Positions 25,106 through 37,146 of a stretch of DNA of 64,000 nucleotides are shown here, in pieces. The notes beneath the pieces are model-generated. The model was not told the DNA's origin, made no database searches, and was given only the letters and a program-made list of their open reading frames with translations. Made by a program: the position numbers and the translations under genes. The DNA comes from Macrotis lagotis (lineage: Eukaryota; Chordata; Mammalia; Peramelemorphia; Peramelidae): positions 271,677,944 through 271,741,943 of the forward strand of contig NC_133662.1 of assembly GCF_037893015.1 (NCBI RefSeq), written 5' to 3'. Within the stretch, counting starts at the first letter, position 1; each line of letters begins with the position of its first letter.

Positions 25106-25584
25106 TAAAAATAGCTTTCTTAGTATTTCTCTTGCAACTTTTCTTCTTACTGTCCCTTTCAATTAATAAAATTGTTGAAGTTAAAGGGAAAGCACCCTTC
25201 ACAGGACTCTGATTCTCAAATCCTTATGGGCTAGCAAGCAACTTGGAGAAGCCTTCTCGATCTTGAGTGCCCCTGTAGGTAGATCCTCCCCCCTCCCCCA
25301 AAGAGATCCCTTAGTTCTGGTTCTCTTACATAGGGAATAGCCAAAGGAAGCTTCAGCTCAAAAATGTGGGCAGCATGGAGTGATGAGGAGCATTAGCAGG
25401 AGGTGAAAGAAGCCCTGATGACATGGCCAGCAGCCTCTCCTCATGTTCTGCAAATCCACATATTTTCTCAAGAACTGCTTATCACTGAGTTCAGTTTTCC
25501 AGCTGACCTGAAGCGTCGTTCATTTATCTTTGTTTCCAGCAGCTGTTTTCTTCTCTTCTAGGGAAATGAGATGGAATGATTTTT

Positions 25585-25808
25585 TGTTGTTGATACTAAA
25601 TTATTTCCAGTCATGTCCAACTCTGTGACCCTATTTGGGGTTTTCTTGGCAAACTGGCCAAGTGGAGTGGTTCACACTTTCCTTCTACTCATTTTACAGA
25701 TGAAGAACTGAGGCAATCAGGGTCCCACAGCTTGCATCTGAGGCTGGTTTGAGGATGGATCCCTCTGACTTGAGGTCTGGTACCTCTATCCACTGTACCA
25801 TCTAGTCA
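25585..25808 (-). mobile_element. Mar1-type CORE-SINE
   Basis: CAGTCATGTCCAACTCTGTG, GGGTTTTCTTGGCAAACTGG, CATTTTACAGATGAAGAACT, and the reversed tRNA head CTCTATCCACTGTACCATCT. Confidence 0.8.
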
Positions 25809-27519
25809 TACAACAGCACCACCACAAGAAAAATTGTCCCTGAATGAAATACCCAATTTATGAAGGTACAAGGGACCATAGGCATCACCATTTGCAGATA
25901 AATTCTAAATCCATGTCTATTGCTCGTTTCCTCACCTCCCACTGTCTATAATAGGGATCTGTCATTATATAACTCTTTGTCATCTTTACATGTGAAGAGA
26001 AGTCTGAGAAGCAGGAACAGGGACAGTGTGAACAGGGGAGGTTTTCATTCTGAAGCTATTTACTTGGAATGACCCTTAACATTTTGCTTATTTGAGAGGA
26101 AAGAGGTCTGTAATGGAGAGCCCCAGGGATCTGTCCTTGACTTTGGGCAATGCACCATTTTCTTTGCTGGTTTAGATGAAAGTATAAGTGATATGACTAT
26201 CAACTAGAAGGTCAATGAGTTGATAATCACATGTTCACTAAGGGCTTACCATGTGACAGGGTCTGTGTTAGGATCTGGAAATGGAAAGACAAGAAGCAAA
26301 GCAATCCTTTCCTCAAGGAGCTTACGTTCTCCTGGAATGAGACAAGACCAGCATATACAAAATAACTGCAAGATAAATAGAAGGCAATTGGGGGGGGGGG
26401 AATCAAGAGACACTGCGGGAAGAAGATGACTCTTGATGGAATGAGAGGCAGAGGGGAGGACCAAATGCCTTCCAGGCATCTGGGAGAAATGGTACAAAGG
26501 CACAGCCATGGTTGATGGTGCTCCTTGTATGGAAAAAACCAGAGGTCATTCCGTCTGGTTCTTAGAGTTCAGGAACAGGGGTAATTTGTAAGAAAGTTGG
26601 AAAGGCAGCTGAGCCCATGTGGAAGGGCTCTGATTGTGAAGCAGAGGGTCTGTATTGGATCCTAGAGATGACAAGGAACTATTGGAGCTTACTGACATGG
26701 TCAGATCTGGAACTTAAAAAAAATCATGTTGGCTGCTGAGTAGAGGACAGATTGGGATGGAGAGAGACTTGATACAGAGAGACCAAGAAGGAGGTTCTGA
26801 TAAAGAATGATCCAGGAGAAAAGGAAGGAGAGCCTAAAGTGGTCCAGAGATCCTTGTCCTGGGAGAGAACACTGCAGGAAATGATGATGCAAAGAAGACA
26901 AAGTGGCGGCTTATGGCTATTCTGTTGGATCCTGGAGCCAACTGTTGACTTGAATCTGATATGAGAAATTCAACAGAGATTGGCATAAAACCAACCAATT
27001 AATCCACAACCACTAAAGATTGAGATTTATATCTGAATGAAAAAATAACTGCACATACATCATGTTGGGGGCATGACGAGGTAGCAGGGAGTGGGGGGGG
27101 GTTGGGGGCTGTGTGAATGGGGGCCAGCAATTGTAATGAAATCTTGGGCTGCACTATGAAAGGCTGAGGAACCAATGAGAGGGCAGTGGTGGTGCCCTGG
27201 GTTCAGCATCCCTGTTGTTTCGAGTTCAGTACTGGTTGAGTACCAGTTTAGAAAGGGCATCACTAAGCAGAAAGCAGCCAGAGGAGAGCAGCCAAGATGG
27301 CGAGAGGAAGGCTGTCAGAGTTATCAGCCTATCAGTATTCAGTAAACACCTAGTCTAGGCTCTGTGCTAACCAATGGGGATTCAGGAGGAAAAAGAGACA
27401 GCTCCTGTCTTCAAGGAATTTACAATCTAATAGGGAAGACCACACAAAAAGAAGCTGAGGGAGTGGGTGGGAAGGTCTGACCAGAGATGTGATGGGAAGC
27501 CCCAGGAGGGCAACTTCAA
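25809..27519. other. Intergenic sequence with old interspersed repeats
   Basis: A CR1-like scrap lies near 26095-26200 (GGAGAGCCCCAGGGATCTGT). A long diverged repeat of uncertain family spans about 26215-26900 (TTCCTCAAGGAGCTTACGTT, GAGCTTACTGACATGGTCAG, GTTGGCTGCTGAGTAGAGGA); related text is at 27330-27440. No gene. Confidence 0.5.
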
Positions 27520-27835
27520 GGCAGGAGCTCTTTGTCTGTCTATAAGGAGAGGCTGAAGAAATCTAGCAGAATTAGCCTGGAGAAGACTCAGAAAGTTCAA
27601 TTGTCACCTAGAAGAGGTGTTGGCTTGTTCTGATGGACCACAGTTGACAGAGCTAAGAAGAACACTGAATGGTTTAGATTAGTAAGGGAAATACTTCCCT
27701 CACGAGGAGAGCTATATGGCCTGGCCTACCTCGGGAGGTGGCCAGGATGCCGGGGGCTACTCTTGTTCAGTGAAAAGTTGAACTCAATGGCTACTGAGGC
27801 CTTTTCCAACTCTAAGAATCTGAACCCTGACTTCA
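27520..27835 (+). mobile_element. CR1/L3-like LINE 3' end
   Basis: GAGAGGCTGAAGAAATCTAG, TGGCCTACCTCGGGAGGTGG and GGCTACTGAGGCCTTTTCCA then ACTCTAAGAATCTG. This is the conserved CR1-type ending, in sense. Confidence 0.7.
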
Positions 27836-29668
27836 CCTTCCTGGGGTGAGGGTGGGGGAGCTCCAGTGTCAAGGTGTGGATGTTTTTCAGAGGGAAATTG
27901 GGAGCAACAGGAGAATCTAGTTCCTCAAGGAGGCCACACCCAAGCTGATTGAATTGTCTCCCTGGAATCAACATTGACAGAAATGTTCTCTTTTCAGCTT
28001 CCAGTAGGAGCTATCCTTTGAATGATGCCATATAAAATTAACTTGGAAGGAAATTGAGAGAGGCAGCCTTCGAGCCCTTGGGGCACTGGTATGGATGTGC
28101 CATGACCATGCCCATTTTAGTCACAGAATGCTTACAAAGTCAAGTCTCAATATCCTCATTTATAAAATGAAGCACGTGGACCAGAGACTTTCAAGTCTAC
28201 TCTGCCTTTCATCCAATGACAATGGTCTAGAAATGTAGCATGGGTTCCAAGAGGTCAGAGGCAGCCAGAATAGAGAGAAAGATGAAGCAGGAAATTAGAG
28301 GAAGAAGGCTCTGGGATGGGTTTCAAGGGAGGGGAGTGGCCAGGGGTCTGGAAAGAGGGGGGATGGGTCGATCGTGCAGGATGCTGTCCCCTTCATGTTC
28401 TCTCCTCAGCATCTCATCAGCTGTTTGCCTTTCCCAGTACACTTGGGTACCACATGTGGGTTGGTGAGCATCCGCTCCCCCACTGAACAACTGTTGCTTC
28501 CACAGCTGGCCATCAGGATGGGCCTGCCTTTTCCAGTAACATCCCCATTTCCTTTTTTTCCAGTGGACTTTCCTGGATCCATTCAGAATGGTTTAATGGT
28601 TCCCCTCCCCCATCCAGACTAAGCAGTGGGTTCTGCTGAGCTTTCGACTGCTGTGATTCATATAACCACCAAGCTTTCCTCACACATCTGGGGAACATCT
28701 GGCAAGGCGTTCATCAAAAGCAAACTTGACAGGAAGGCCTTCTGCAAGAAGATGCAGACAGAAGCAGATGAAGCAATGCTTTTGAAAGCCAGTCTCTGAA
28801 AAACAGCAAAACAGTTTCTAGACTGAGTCTCCGACCAGGGAGGTGGTAACCCAGAAGGGCAGGGGCAGTCCTGTACAGGGGACAGGTCAGGGTCATGCAG
28901 ACTGGAGCAGGTCCTCATCCATGGAGCACTACTCATAGCTTGTTGGAGAAGGAAGGGCCTGGGGGGAGGGCAGAATGGGGCATTCATTTGGGTGAGGACC
29001 AATGAGGAAATCAGTTGTGTCTCTCACCAGGCTTTTGTTCAGCGTAGGGTGGAGGACATTGGAGGGAGGGACATAATGAAAGAAATGTTTGTTAATATAA
29101 AAACTTCAATTAAAGACCAGTATTTGCAGAAGGTTCCATGAAGGGCCTCTGCTCAGTTCAGGAGATTGGTCTGTGAATTCTGGCTTTTGTGGTTCTCTTA
29201 GTCTACTGCCCTAGAGTTTATGGGAGAGCCATTAGGAGTGATCCATCAGGACCCAAGATTATATCGGGGTGAGCTTTGTAAAGCTCACTGTGCCCTGTCA
29301 CATCCCCTCCAGCCCGGGCTCATTGCTTCAGTGAAGGGATGAGACATTCACATCATGGCTAATTCTCTGAGGGCCAAAGGTCAGATCTCTGGGTGCTGGG
29401 GTCCAGGACTGACCTAGTCCTGAGCAGCACAAAGAACCAAGTTTGGTGGAAGAATATTCATTTCCAGAATGTGCTCTCTGTCTCTGTCTGTCTGTCTCTG
29501 TCTGTCTGTCTATCTCCCCTTCATTCCTTTCCTCCTCTATCTCTCTTTTCTCCTTCCTCCCTCCTTCCTCCCTGCTTCATTAGTTTCCAACACGCAGCCT
29601 CACACAGATTCTCTTGCATCAAGTTGGCTAACTGTGTTGAGCTCCAAAGTCCTTTACCCAAAGGTTTT
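27836..29668. other. Intergenic sequence
   Basis: A MIR-like plus fragment is near 28090-28220. A (TCTG)n tract lies at 29471-29516, followed by CT-rich sequence. No gene. Confidence 0.45.
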
Positions 29669-29822
29669 TTAAATTTTATTTATTTATTTAAGGCAATGGG
29701 GTTAAGTGACTTGGCCAAGGTCACACAGCTAGGCAATTATTAAGTGTCTGAGGTCGGATTTGAACTCAGGTCCTACTGACCCCAGGGCTGGTGCTTTATC
29801 AACCATGCCACCTGGCTGCCCT
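29669..29822 (-). mobile_element. tRNA-derived marsupial SINE with TSD
   Basis: A minus-strand SINE has 12-bp TSD CCCAAAGGTTTT at 29657-29668 and 29823-29834. It lies about 90 bp from the 3' end of the large L1. Confidence 0.93.
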
Positions 29823-30300
29823 CCCAAAGGTTTTAACACAACTCTTTCCCCAGTGGCCTTCAGACTACAATAGAAATTAAAGGAACATATTTGGAGGTGT
29901 TCTTGGTCCCAGTCAATCCTCTTTTTTGTTATTTAAATTTATTTTTATTAAAGATATTATTTGACTTTTACATTTTCCCCCAATCTTGCTTCCCTCCCCC
30001 CCTCCCCCCCACAGAGAGCACTCCATCAGTCTTTACTTTGTTTCCATGTTGTACCTTGATCCAAATTGGGTATGATGAGAGAGAAATCAGATCCTTAAAG
30101 AGAAGAGAAGTCTAAGAGGTAACAAGATCAGACAATAAGCTATCTGGTTTTTTTTCTAAATTAAAGGGAACAGTCCTTGCACTTCGTTCAAACTCCACAG
30201 CTCCTTATCTGGATACAAATGGTACTCTCCTTTGCAGACAGCCCAAAATTGTTCCCGATTGTTGCCCTGATGGAATGAGCAAGTCCTTCAAGGTTGAGCA

Positions 30301-33300
30301 TCACTCCCATGTTGCTATTAGGGTGTACGGTGTTTTTCTGGTTCTGCTCATCTCACTCAGCATCAGTTCATGCAAATCCCTCCAGGTTTCCCTGAAATCC
30401 CGTCCCTCCTGGTTTCTAATAGAACAATAGTTTTCCATGACATACATATACCACAGTTTGCTAAGCCATTCCCCAATTGAAGGACATTTACTGGATTTCC
30501 AATTCTTTGCCACCACAAACAGGGCTGCTATAAATATTTTTGTACAAGTAATGTTTTTACCCTTTTTCCTCATCTCTTCAGGGTATAGACCCAGTAGTGG
30601 TATTGCTGGGTCAAAGGGTATGCACATTTTTGTTGCCCTTTGGGCATAGTTCCAAATAGCTCTCCAGAAGGGTTGGATGAGTTCACAGCTCCACCAACAG
30701 TGTAATAGTGTCCCAGATTTCCCACATCCCTTCCAACAATGATCATTATCCTTCCTGGTCATACTGGCCAATCTGAGAGGTGTGAAGTGGTACCTCAGAG
30801 AAGCTTTAATTTGCATTTCTCTAATAATTAATGATTTAGAGCACTTTTTCATATGGCTATAGATTACTTTGATCTTCTCATCTGTAAATTGCCTTTGCAT
30901 ATCCTTTGACCATTTGTCAATTGAGGAGTGGCTTTTTGTTTTAAAAATATGACTCAGTTCTCTGTATATTTTAGAAAGGAGTCCTTTGTCAGAATCATTA
31001 GTTGTAAAGATTGTTTCCCAATTTACTACATTTCTTTTGATCTTGGTTACATTGGTTTTATCTGTGCAAAAACTTTTTAATTTAATATAATTGAAATCAT
31101 CTAATTGGATTTTGGTGATGTTCTCCAACTCTTCCTTAGTCATAAACTGTTCCCCTTTCCATAGATCTGACAGGTAGACTAGTCCTTGATCTTCTAATTT
31201 GCTTATAATATTGTTTTTTATGTCTATGTCCTGTAACCATTTGGATCTTATCTTGGTAAAGGGTGGGAGGTGTTGGTCTAATCTAAATTTCTTCCATACT
31301 AACTTCCAATTTTCCCAGCAATTTTTTATCAAAGAGGGAGTTTTTATCCCAATGGCCAGACTCTTTGGGTTTATCAAACAGCAGCTTACTATAATCATCT
31401 CCTGCTTTTACACCTAGTCTATTCCACTGGTCCACCACTTTATTTCTTAACCAATACCAAACAGTTTTGATGACTGATGCTTTATAATATAATTTTAGAT
31501 CGGGTAGGGCTAAGCCACCTTCTTTTGCACTTTTTTTCATTAAGCTCCTGGCAATTCTTGACTTTTTATTTCTCCATATGAATTTACTTACAATTTTTTC
31601 TAACTCGTTAAAGTAATTTTTTGGAATTTTGATTGGTAGGGCACTAAACAGATAGTTTAGTTTTGGTAGAATTGTCATTTTTATTATATTAGCTCGACCT
31701 ATCCATGAGCAGTTGATATTTGCCCAGTTATTTAAATCTAATTTAATTTGTGTGAGTAGTGTTTTATAATTGTTTTCAAAAAGATTGTGAGTCTGTCTTG
31801 GCAAATAGACTCCCAAATCTTTTATATTGTCTGAGGTTACTTTGAATGGGATTTCTCTTTCTAGCTCTTCCTGCTGTTTCTTGCTAGACATATATAGAAA
31901 AGTTGAGGATTTATGAGAGTTTATTTTATAACCTGCAACTTTGCTAAAATTGCTAATTGTTTCCAGTAGTTTTTTAGATGATTTCTTGGGATTCTCTAGG
32001 TAGACCATCATGTCATCTGCAAAGAGTGAGAGTTTTGTCTCTTCCTTCCCAATTCTAATTCCTTTAATTTCTTTTTCTTCTCTAATTGCTGCTGCTAACA
32101 TTTTTAATACAATATTAAATAGTAGTGGTGATAATGGGCATCCTTGTTTCACCCCTGATCTTATTGGGAATGGCTCTAGTCTCTCCCCATTGAATATAAT
32201 GCTTGTTGATGGTTTCAGATAGATACTGCTAATTATTTTAAGGAATAGTCCATTTATTCCTACACTCTCTAGTGTTTTTAATAGGAATGGGTGTTGTATT
32301 TTGTCAAAAGCTTTTTCAGCATCTATTGATATGATCATATGATTTCTGATAGGTTTGTTATTGATATAATTGAGTATACTAACAGTTTTCCTAATATTGA
32401 ACCGACCCTGCATTCCTGGAATAAATCCTACTTGATCATAATGTATTATCCTAGTGATGACTTGTTGTAATAGTTGTGCTAAGATTTTATTTAGGATTTT
32501 TGCATCTATATTCATCAGGGAGATAGGTCTATAATTTTCTGTCTCTATTTTAACTCTTCCTGGTTTAGGTAACAGTACCATATTGGTTTCGTAGAAAGAG
32601 TTAGGCAGAGTTCCATCTTTCCCTATTTTTCCAAAGAGTTTATATAGGATTGGAACCAATTGTTCCTTAAATGTTTGGTAGAATTCACTTGTGAATCCAT
32701 CAGGCCCTGGAGATTTTTTTTTAGGGAGTTCAGTAATGGCTTGCTGAATTTCTTTTTCTGAGATAGGGTTGTTTAGGTATTTAATCTCTTTTTCATTTAA
32801 CCTGGGCAATGTATGTTTTTGTAAATATTCATCCATTTCACTTAAATTATCAAATTTATTGGCATAGAGTTGGGCAAAATAGTTTCGAATTATTACTTTA
32901 ATTTCCTCCTCATTGGTGGTGAGTTCACCTTTTTCATTTATGATACTAGCAATTTGGTTTTCTTCTTTCTTTTTTTAAATCAAATTGACCAGAGGTTTAT
33001 CAATTTTATTGGTGTTTTTCATAATACCAACTTTTGGTTTTATTTATTAATTCAATAGTTTTTTTGCTTTCAATTTTATTAATTTCTCCTTTAATTTTTA
33101 GAATTTCTAATTTGGTACTTAATTGGGGATTTTTGATTTGTTCTTTCTCTAATTTTTTTAGTTGCATGTTTAGTCCATTGATTTCCTCTTTCTCCAATTT
33201 ATTCATATAAGCATTTAGAGCTATAATATATCCCCTGAGAGTTGCTTTGAATGAATCCCATAGGTTTTGGTATATTGTTTCATTATTATCATTATCTAGG

Positions 33301-34120
33301 ATAAAATGGTTAATTCTTTCTATAATTTGTTTTTTGGTCCACTCATTTTTTAAAATGAGGTTATTCAGTTTCCAATTTGTTCTGGGTTTATATCTCCTTG
33401 GCCCTGTATTGCATATAACTTTTATTGCATTGTGATCTGAGAAAGATGTATTCACAATTTCTGCCTTTCTGCAGTTGATCATTAGGTTTTTATGTCCTAG
33501 TACATGGTCAATTTTTGTATAAGTTCCATGTACTGCAGAGAAAAAGGTATATTCCTTCCTATCCCCATTCAGTTTCATCCATAAGTCTACCATATCTAAT
33601 TTTTCTAACAAACTATTTACCTGCCTAATTTCTTTCTTGTTTGTTTTATGATTCGATTTATCTAGATCCGATAGCGGGAGGTTGAGGTCTCCCACTAGTA
33701 GAGTTTTGCTGTCTATGTCTTCCTGTAATTCTTTCAGCTTCTCCTCTAGGAATTTGGGTGCTGTCCCACTGGGTGCATATATATTCAATATTGAAATGAC
33801 TTTATTGTCTATGGTACCTTTTAGGAGGATAAAGTTTCCTTCCTTATCTCTTTTAACACTATCTATTTTGGCTGCCGCTTTGTCTGAGATAAGGATTACT
33901 ACTTTTTTTACTTTTTTTACTTCAGTTGAAGCAAAATATATTTTGCTCCAACCTTTTACCTTTATCCTATATGTATCTCTCTGCTTTAAATGAGTTTCTT
34001 GTAAGCAGCATATTGTAGGATTCTGGTTTTTAATCCACTCTGCTATTTGCTTATGTTTTAAGGGAGAGTTCATCCCATTCACATTCAAGGTTATGATTAC
34101 TAATTCTTTATTGCCCTCTG
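30301..34120 (-). pseudogene. L1 ORF2 (endonuclease-reverse transcriptase), broken
   Basis: ORF2p nicks the target and copies L1 RNA. About 1,260 codons are present, near the usual 1,275. The AP-type endonuclease comes first (LNVNGMNSPLKHKQIAEW; QETHL; IYAPSG; GDLNLPLSDLDKS; TSFSDHNA), at 34.09-33.2 kb. The reverse transcriptase follows, with [25 protein letters not shown] and FADDMMVY (about 32.01 kb). The C-terminal domain holds CWKGCGKSGTLLHCWWSC, the C-x3-C-x7-H-x4-C knuckle. Three reading frames are needed: the frame shifts near 33.0 kb, where a stop follows YYEKHQ, and near 31.3 kb. The start region has no clear ATG in frame; the first in-frame context is around 34.1 kb. Confidence 0.95.
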
Positions 34121-34912
34121 TGCTATCTTCCCTCTCCCTCTGTTTGTATTTTCCCCCTTCCCCCCCTTTTATCCATATTCCCCAGTCTTTTGTTTCTGAA
34201 AACCACCCCCTTCAGTATTTTTGCCCTCCTATATCACACCCTCCCCTTTCTTTCCCCTTTCCCTTTTTCCCTTTTCCCTTCCCTTCCTTTTGTTATTTCC
34301 CCTTATTTCCCCCACTCCCCTTCCCTTTCTCCGTCCCCCCCTCCTCTTTTCCCCTTTTAATACTTGAAAGGTTAGATGTTTTATAAGTTAACTGAGTATG
34401 TGAGGTTGACTTTTAGCCAAGTCTGATAAGAAGAAGATTCAGGTGTTTCTCCTCTGCTCCCTTCTTCCCCACTATTACCACAGGTTTTTTTTGTACCTCT
34501 TAGTGTAATGAAATTTACCCCATTCAATCCCCTCCCTCCTCCTGTCTCTTTCCTGTCCCCCTTTTTAAGGTGGTAGTGTTCTTTTTTTATATCCTTCTGT
34601 CTAAGTCATAGAAAATTCTGAGTGTCCCTTCTAGTTCTGTACATTCTGTTGAATAGAGTTAAAATTCCTGAGAGTTATTAGAGTCTTTCTCCCAAGTGGG
34701 TTTAAAGCCAGTTACATCCCATTGGATAGTAGTCTCACGGATAGGTCATGAGTGTCCATCATTTCTGGCTAGGTGTATTCTCTCTGCTAGAGTTACATTT
34801 CTCAAGGTTTATGAGAATCTTTTTTTTTTTACCCCCATGCTGGGGTTTAGCCAATTTCAACTTACCGGATTGCATTTTTTTTCTTTTACTATCCCCCCCC
34901 CCTTTTTTTTCC

Positions 34913-36006
34913 TCATGTGTCTCTTGAACCTCCTGTTTGATGTCCAAATTTTCTGTTTAGCTCTGGTCTTTTCATCAGAAATTCTTGGAATTCTTCCATT
35001 TCGTTAAATGTCCATCTTTTTCCCTGGAAGAGAAGGCTCAGCTTTGCAGGAAAGTAGATTCTTGGCTGCATTCCAAGCTCCCATGCTCTTTGAAATATCT
35101 TGTTCCAGGCCCTTCGATCCCTTAAAGTTGATGCAGCCAGGTCCTGTGTGATCCTTACTGTGGCTCCTTGATATTTAAATTGTTTCTTTCTGGCTGCTTG
35201 CAGGATTTTCTCTTTTATCTGATAGTTCTGCAGTTTGACCACAACATTCCTTGGTGTTTTTATTTTAGGATCTTTTTCTGGTGGGGATCAATGTACTCTT
35301 TCAATAACTACTTTGCCCTCCGATTCCATGATATCAGGGCAGTTTTCCATCACTAGATCCTATGATATTAAGTCCAGGCTTTTTTTCTCTTCAATGTTTT
35401 CAGGAAGTCCTATAATTTTCAGGTTGCCCCTTCTCGATCTATTCTCGAGGTCAGTGGTTTTGTTGATGAGGTATTTTACATTTGCTTCTATTTTTTCTAT
35501 TTTTTGATTTTGTTTAACTGACTCTTGCTGTCTCATGGAGTCATTAGTTTTTGTAGACTCCATTATTTTTTTGGGGGGAGGAGTTTTCTTCATTAACCTT
35601 TTGCAACTCCTTTTCCAATTGGTCAATTCTACTTTTGAAAGAGCTTTCCATTTGACCAATTGAGGTTGAGAGAATTAATTTCTTTTTGCATTTGCTTGTT
35701 TGAGGATCTGAGAGAATTATTCTCATTTTGTAATTGTCCAATTGATGATCTGAGAGATTTATTCTCCTTTTGTGTTTGGCCAATTGTACTTTCTAAGGTA
35801 TTCATTGTCTCCCCCAAATTTTTAAGCTCCTTCCTTATTTCTTCAAGGAAGTCTTTAAGTGCTGGAGACCAGATTGTATTCTCCTCAGAGGTTCCAGGTC
35901 TCTCTGAGTTGGGGTCTTTCCCTTCCAGGAATTTTTCTATGGATCCACCTTTCCACTGACCCTTCTTCATTATGCTAAGACCTTGAGTTGGGGGGTTAGG
36001 GTTCAC
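34913..36006 (-). pseudogene. L1 ORF1 (RNA-binding protein), broken
   Basis: ORF1p coats L1 RNA as a trimer. From the N-terminus: MNPNPPTQG, then a heptad-rich coiled coil (ESTIGQTQKENKSLRSSIGQ and repeats of SLRSS...Q.E), the RRM start (DLENRSRRGNLKIIGLPEN), and the C-terminal domain (GATVRITQDLAASTLRDRRA). Total span is about 364 codons, as expected. The frame changes near 35.64 kb, and RRM and C-terminal parts are separated by a stop between 35.24 and 35.36 kb. Confidence 0.92.
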
Positions 36007-36715
36007 CTGGGCTTGGGATCGCTAAAGGCTTTACTGAGTGCAGTTTCTCTGGCTGGCCAGTAGGAGGTGCTGGCTGCCCTCTCTGGAGTGCCTGTGACCT
36101 TGGTTGGGAGACCTTCTCCCTTTGCCGGAAGGCAGGAGTTGGAACTATTGAATTCTTTTGCCTTCAATCAATGGTGCGCTTTACTCTGGCCTGAGGTCGT
36201 TCCTCACCTGGGCTGGTTCTTTTGTTCACACACCTGGGCCTGAGGCAGAAGTAATTTGCCTTTGTTTGAGGAGAGGCCTCTGTGCAATGGAAGCGTGCCC
36301 TCAGAGTTTCTCAGACCCGAGAATCCCAGGGATGGTGTCTGCCGTTCTCCTGCACCACAATACTTCCCCCAGCCTGGTCCCGGAGCTCCAGCAGAGGTGC
36401 TGGTGTTGGTGCTGTCCCGCAGACCCAAGCCCCTTTCATCCAGCCCCACTGCCGATCCAGCAGGTCCGCTCTCAGGCCCCCAGACTCCCGGTTCCAACCC
36501 AGCTGCCACTCTGGCTGATCCGGGGCAGATCCTCCCCTGGAGCCCAGACTCACCCGCCCACTCGCCCAAGGGTGCTGTGGGAGACAAATCCCGAGGTAGC
36601 TGTTCTTCTGGCTTTTCTTTCTGGGTTTTCTGGATCGGATTTCTTTTAAGAGGTTTGTTTCATGTGATAGATGGGGAAGAGATCAGGAGACTTTAGAACT
36701 GTGCCTGTCTTCTCT

Positions 36716-36728
36716 CCGCCATCTTGGC
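36716..36728 (-). promoter_or_regulatory. YY1-type site at L1 5' end
   Basis: GCCAAGATGGCGG in L1 sense contains the YY1 core (CCATCTT on the other strand). In human L1 a YY1 site at the very 5' end fixes the transcription start; by analogy this is the L1 promoter start. Confidence 0.7.
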
Positions 36729-36748
36729 CCGGAATCCAATCCTCTTTT

Positions 36749-36972
36749 CTGAATCCAGTGGAAGTTAATAAGGATCCTAAGAAATGAAGGGGGAAAAGTT
36801 AAATCAAGTTAATTGCTTTGATCCTTGGGTGGATATATCCCTGTGATCTGGGTTGAAGTTCAACTGTGCAGCAGGTCATACATCCAGACCGTTGTACATT
36901 GTGTGGCCCTTTCCCAAGGACCTTCTGGAAAGGCTTCCCCAAAACACTGACACCTTCTGGAGGCCCTTTCTT
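36749..36972. other. Short intergenic stretch between L1 and SINE
   Basis: No feature beyond the right-hand TSD of the L1 and the left TSD of the next SINE. Confidence 0.5.
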
Positions 36973-37130
36973 TTTTTTTAAGGTTTTTTTTTTTGCAAGG
37001 CAAATGGGGTTAAGTGGCTTGCCCAAGGCCACACAGCTAGGTAATTATTAAGTGTCTGAAACCGGATTTGAACTCCAGGTACTCCTGACTCCAGGGCCGG
37101 TGCTTTATCCACTGCACCACCTAGCCACCC
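36973..37130 (-). mobile_element. tRNA-derived marsupial SINE with 16-bp TSD
   Basis: A minus-strand SINE is flanked by identical CTGGAGGCCCTTTCTT at 36957-36972 and 37131-37146. Confidence 0.96.
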
Positions 37131-37146
37131 CTGGAGGCCCTTTCTT

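Larger units (their letters stand above)
29926..36736 (-). mobile_element. Nearly full-length L1 LINE with 12-bp TSD
   Basis: The 6.8-kb element holds, in transcript order, a 5' UTR starting at a GCCAAGATGGCGG motif (36.73-36.0 kb), ORF1 (36.0-34.9), a long purine-rich spacer (34.9-34.1), ORF2 (34.1-30.3) and a 3' UTR with a G-rich tract (30.3-29.93). CAATCCTCTTTT at 29914-29925 and again at 36737-36748 is the target-site duplication, so both ends are original. The element is not active as it stands, because both frames are broken. The intact TSD and readable domains suggest a fairly recent insertion. Confidence 0.97.

Noticed and set aside
27288-27312. GCCAAGATGGCGAGAGG as a second L1 5' end
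   Set aside because: Only about 20 bp resemble an L1 start, and no L1 sequence follows. It may be a chance YY1-type motif.
36158-36696. Plus-strand frames of 146-163 codons
   Set aside because: They lie antisense in the GC-rich L1 5' UTR and show no protein family.
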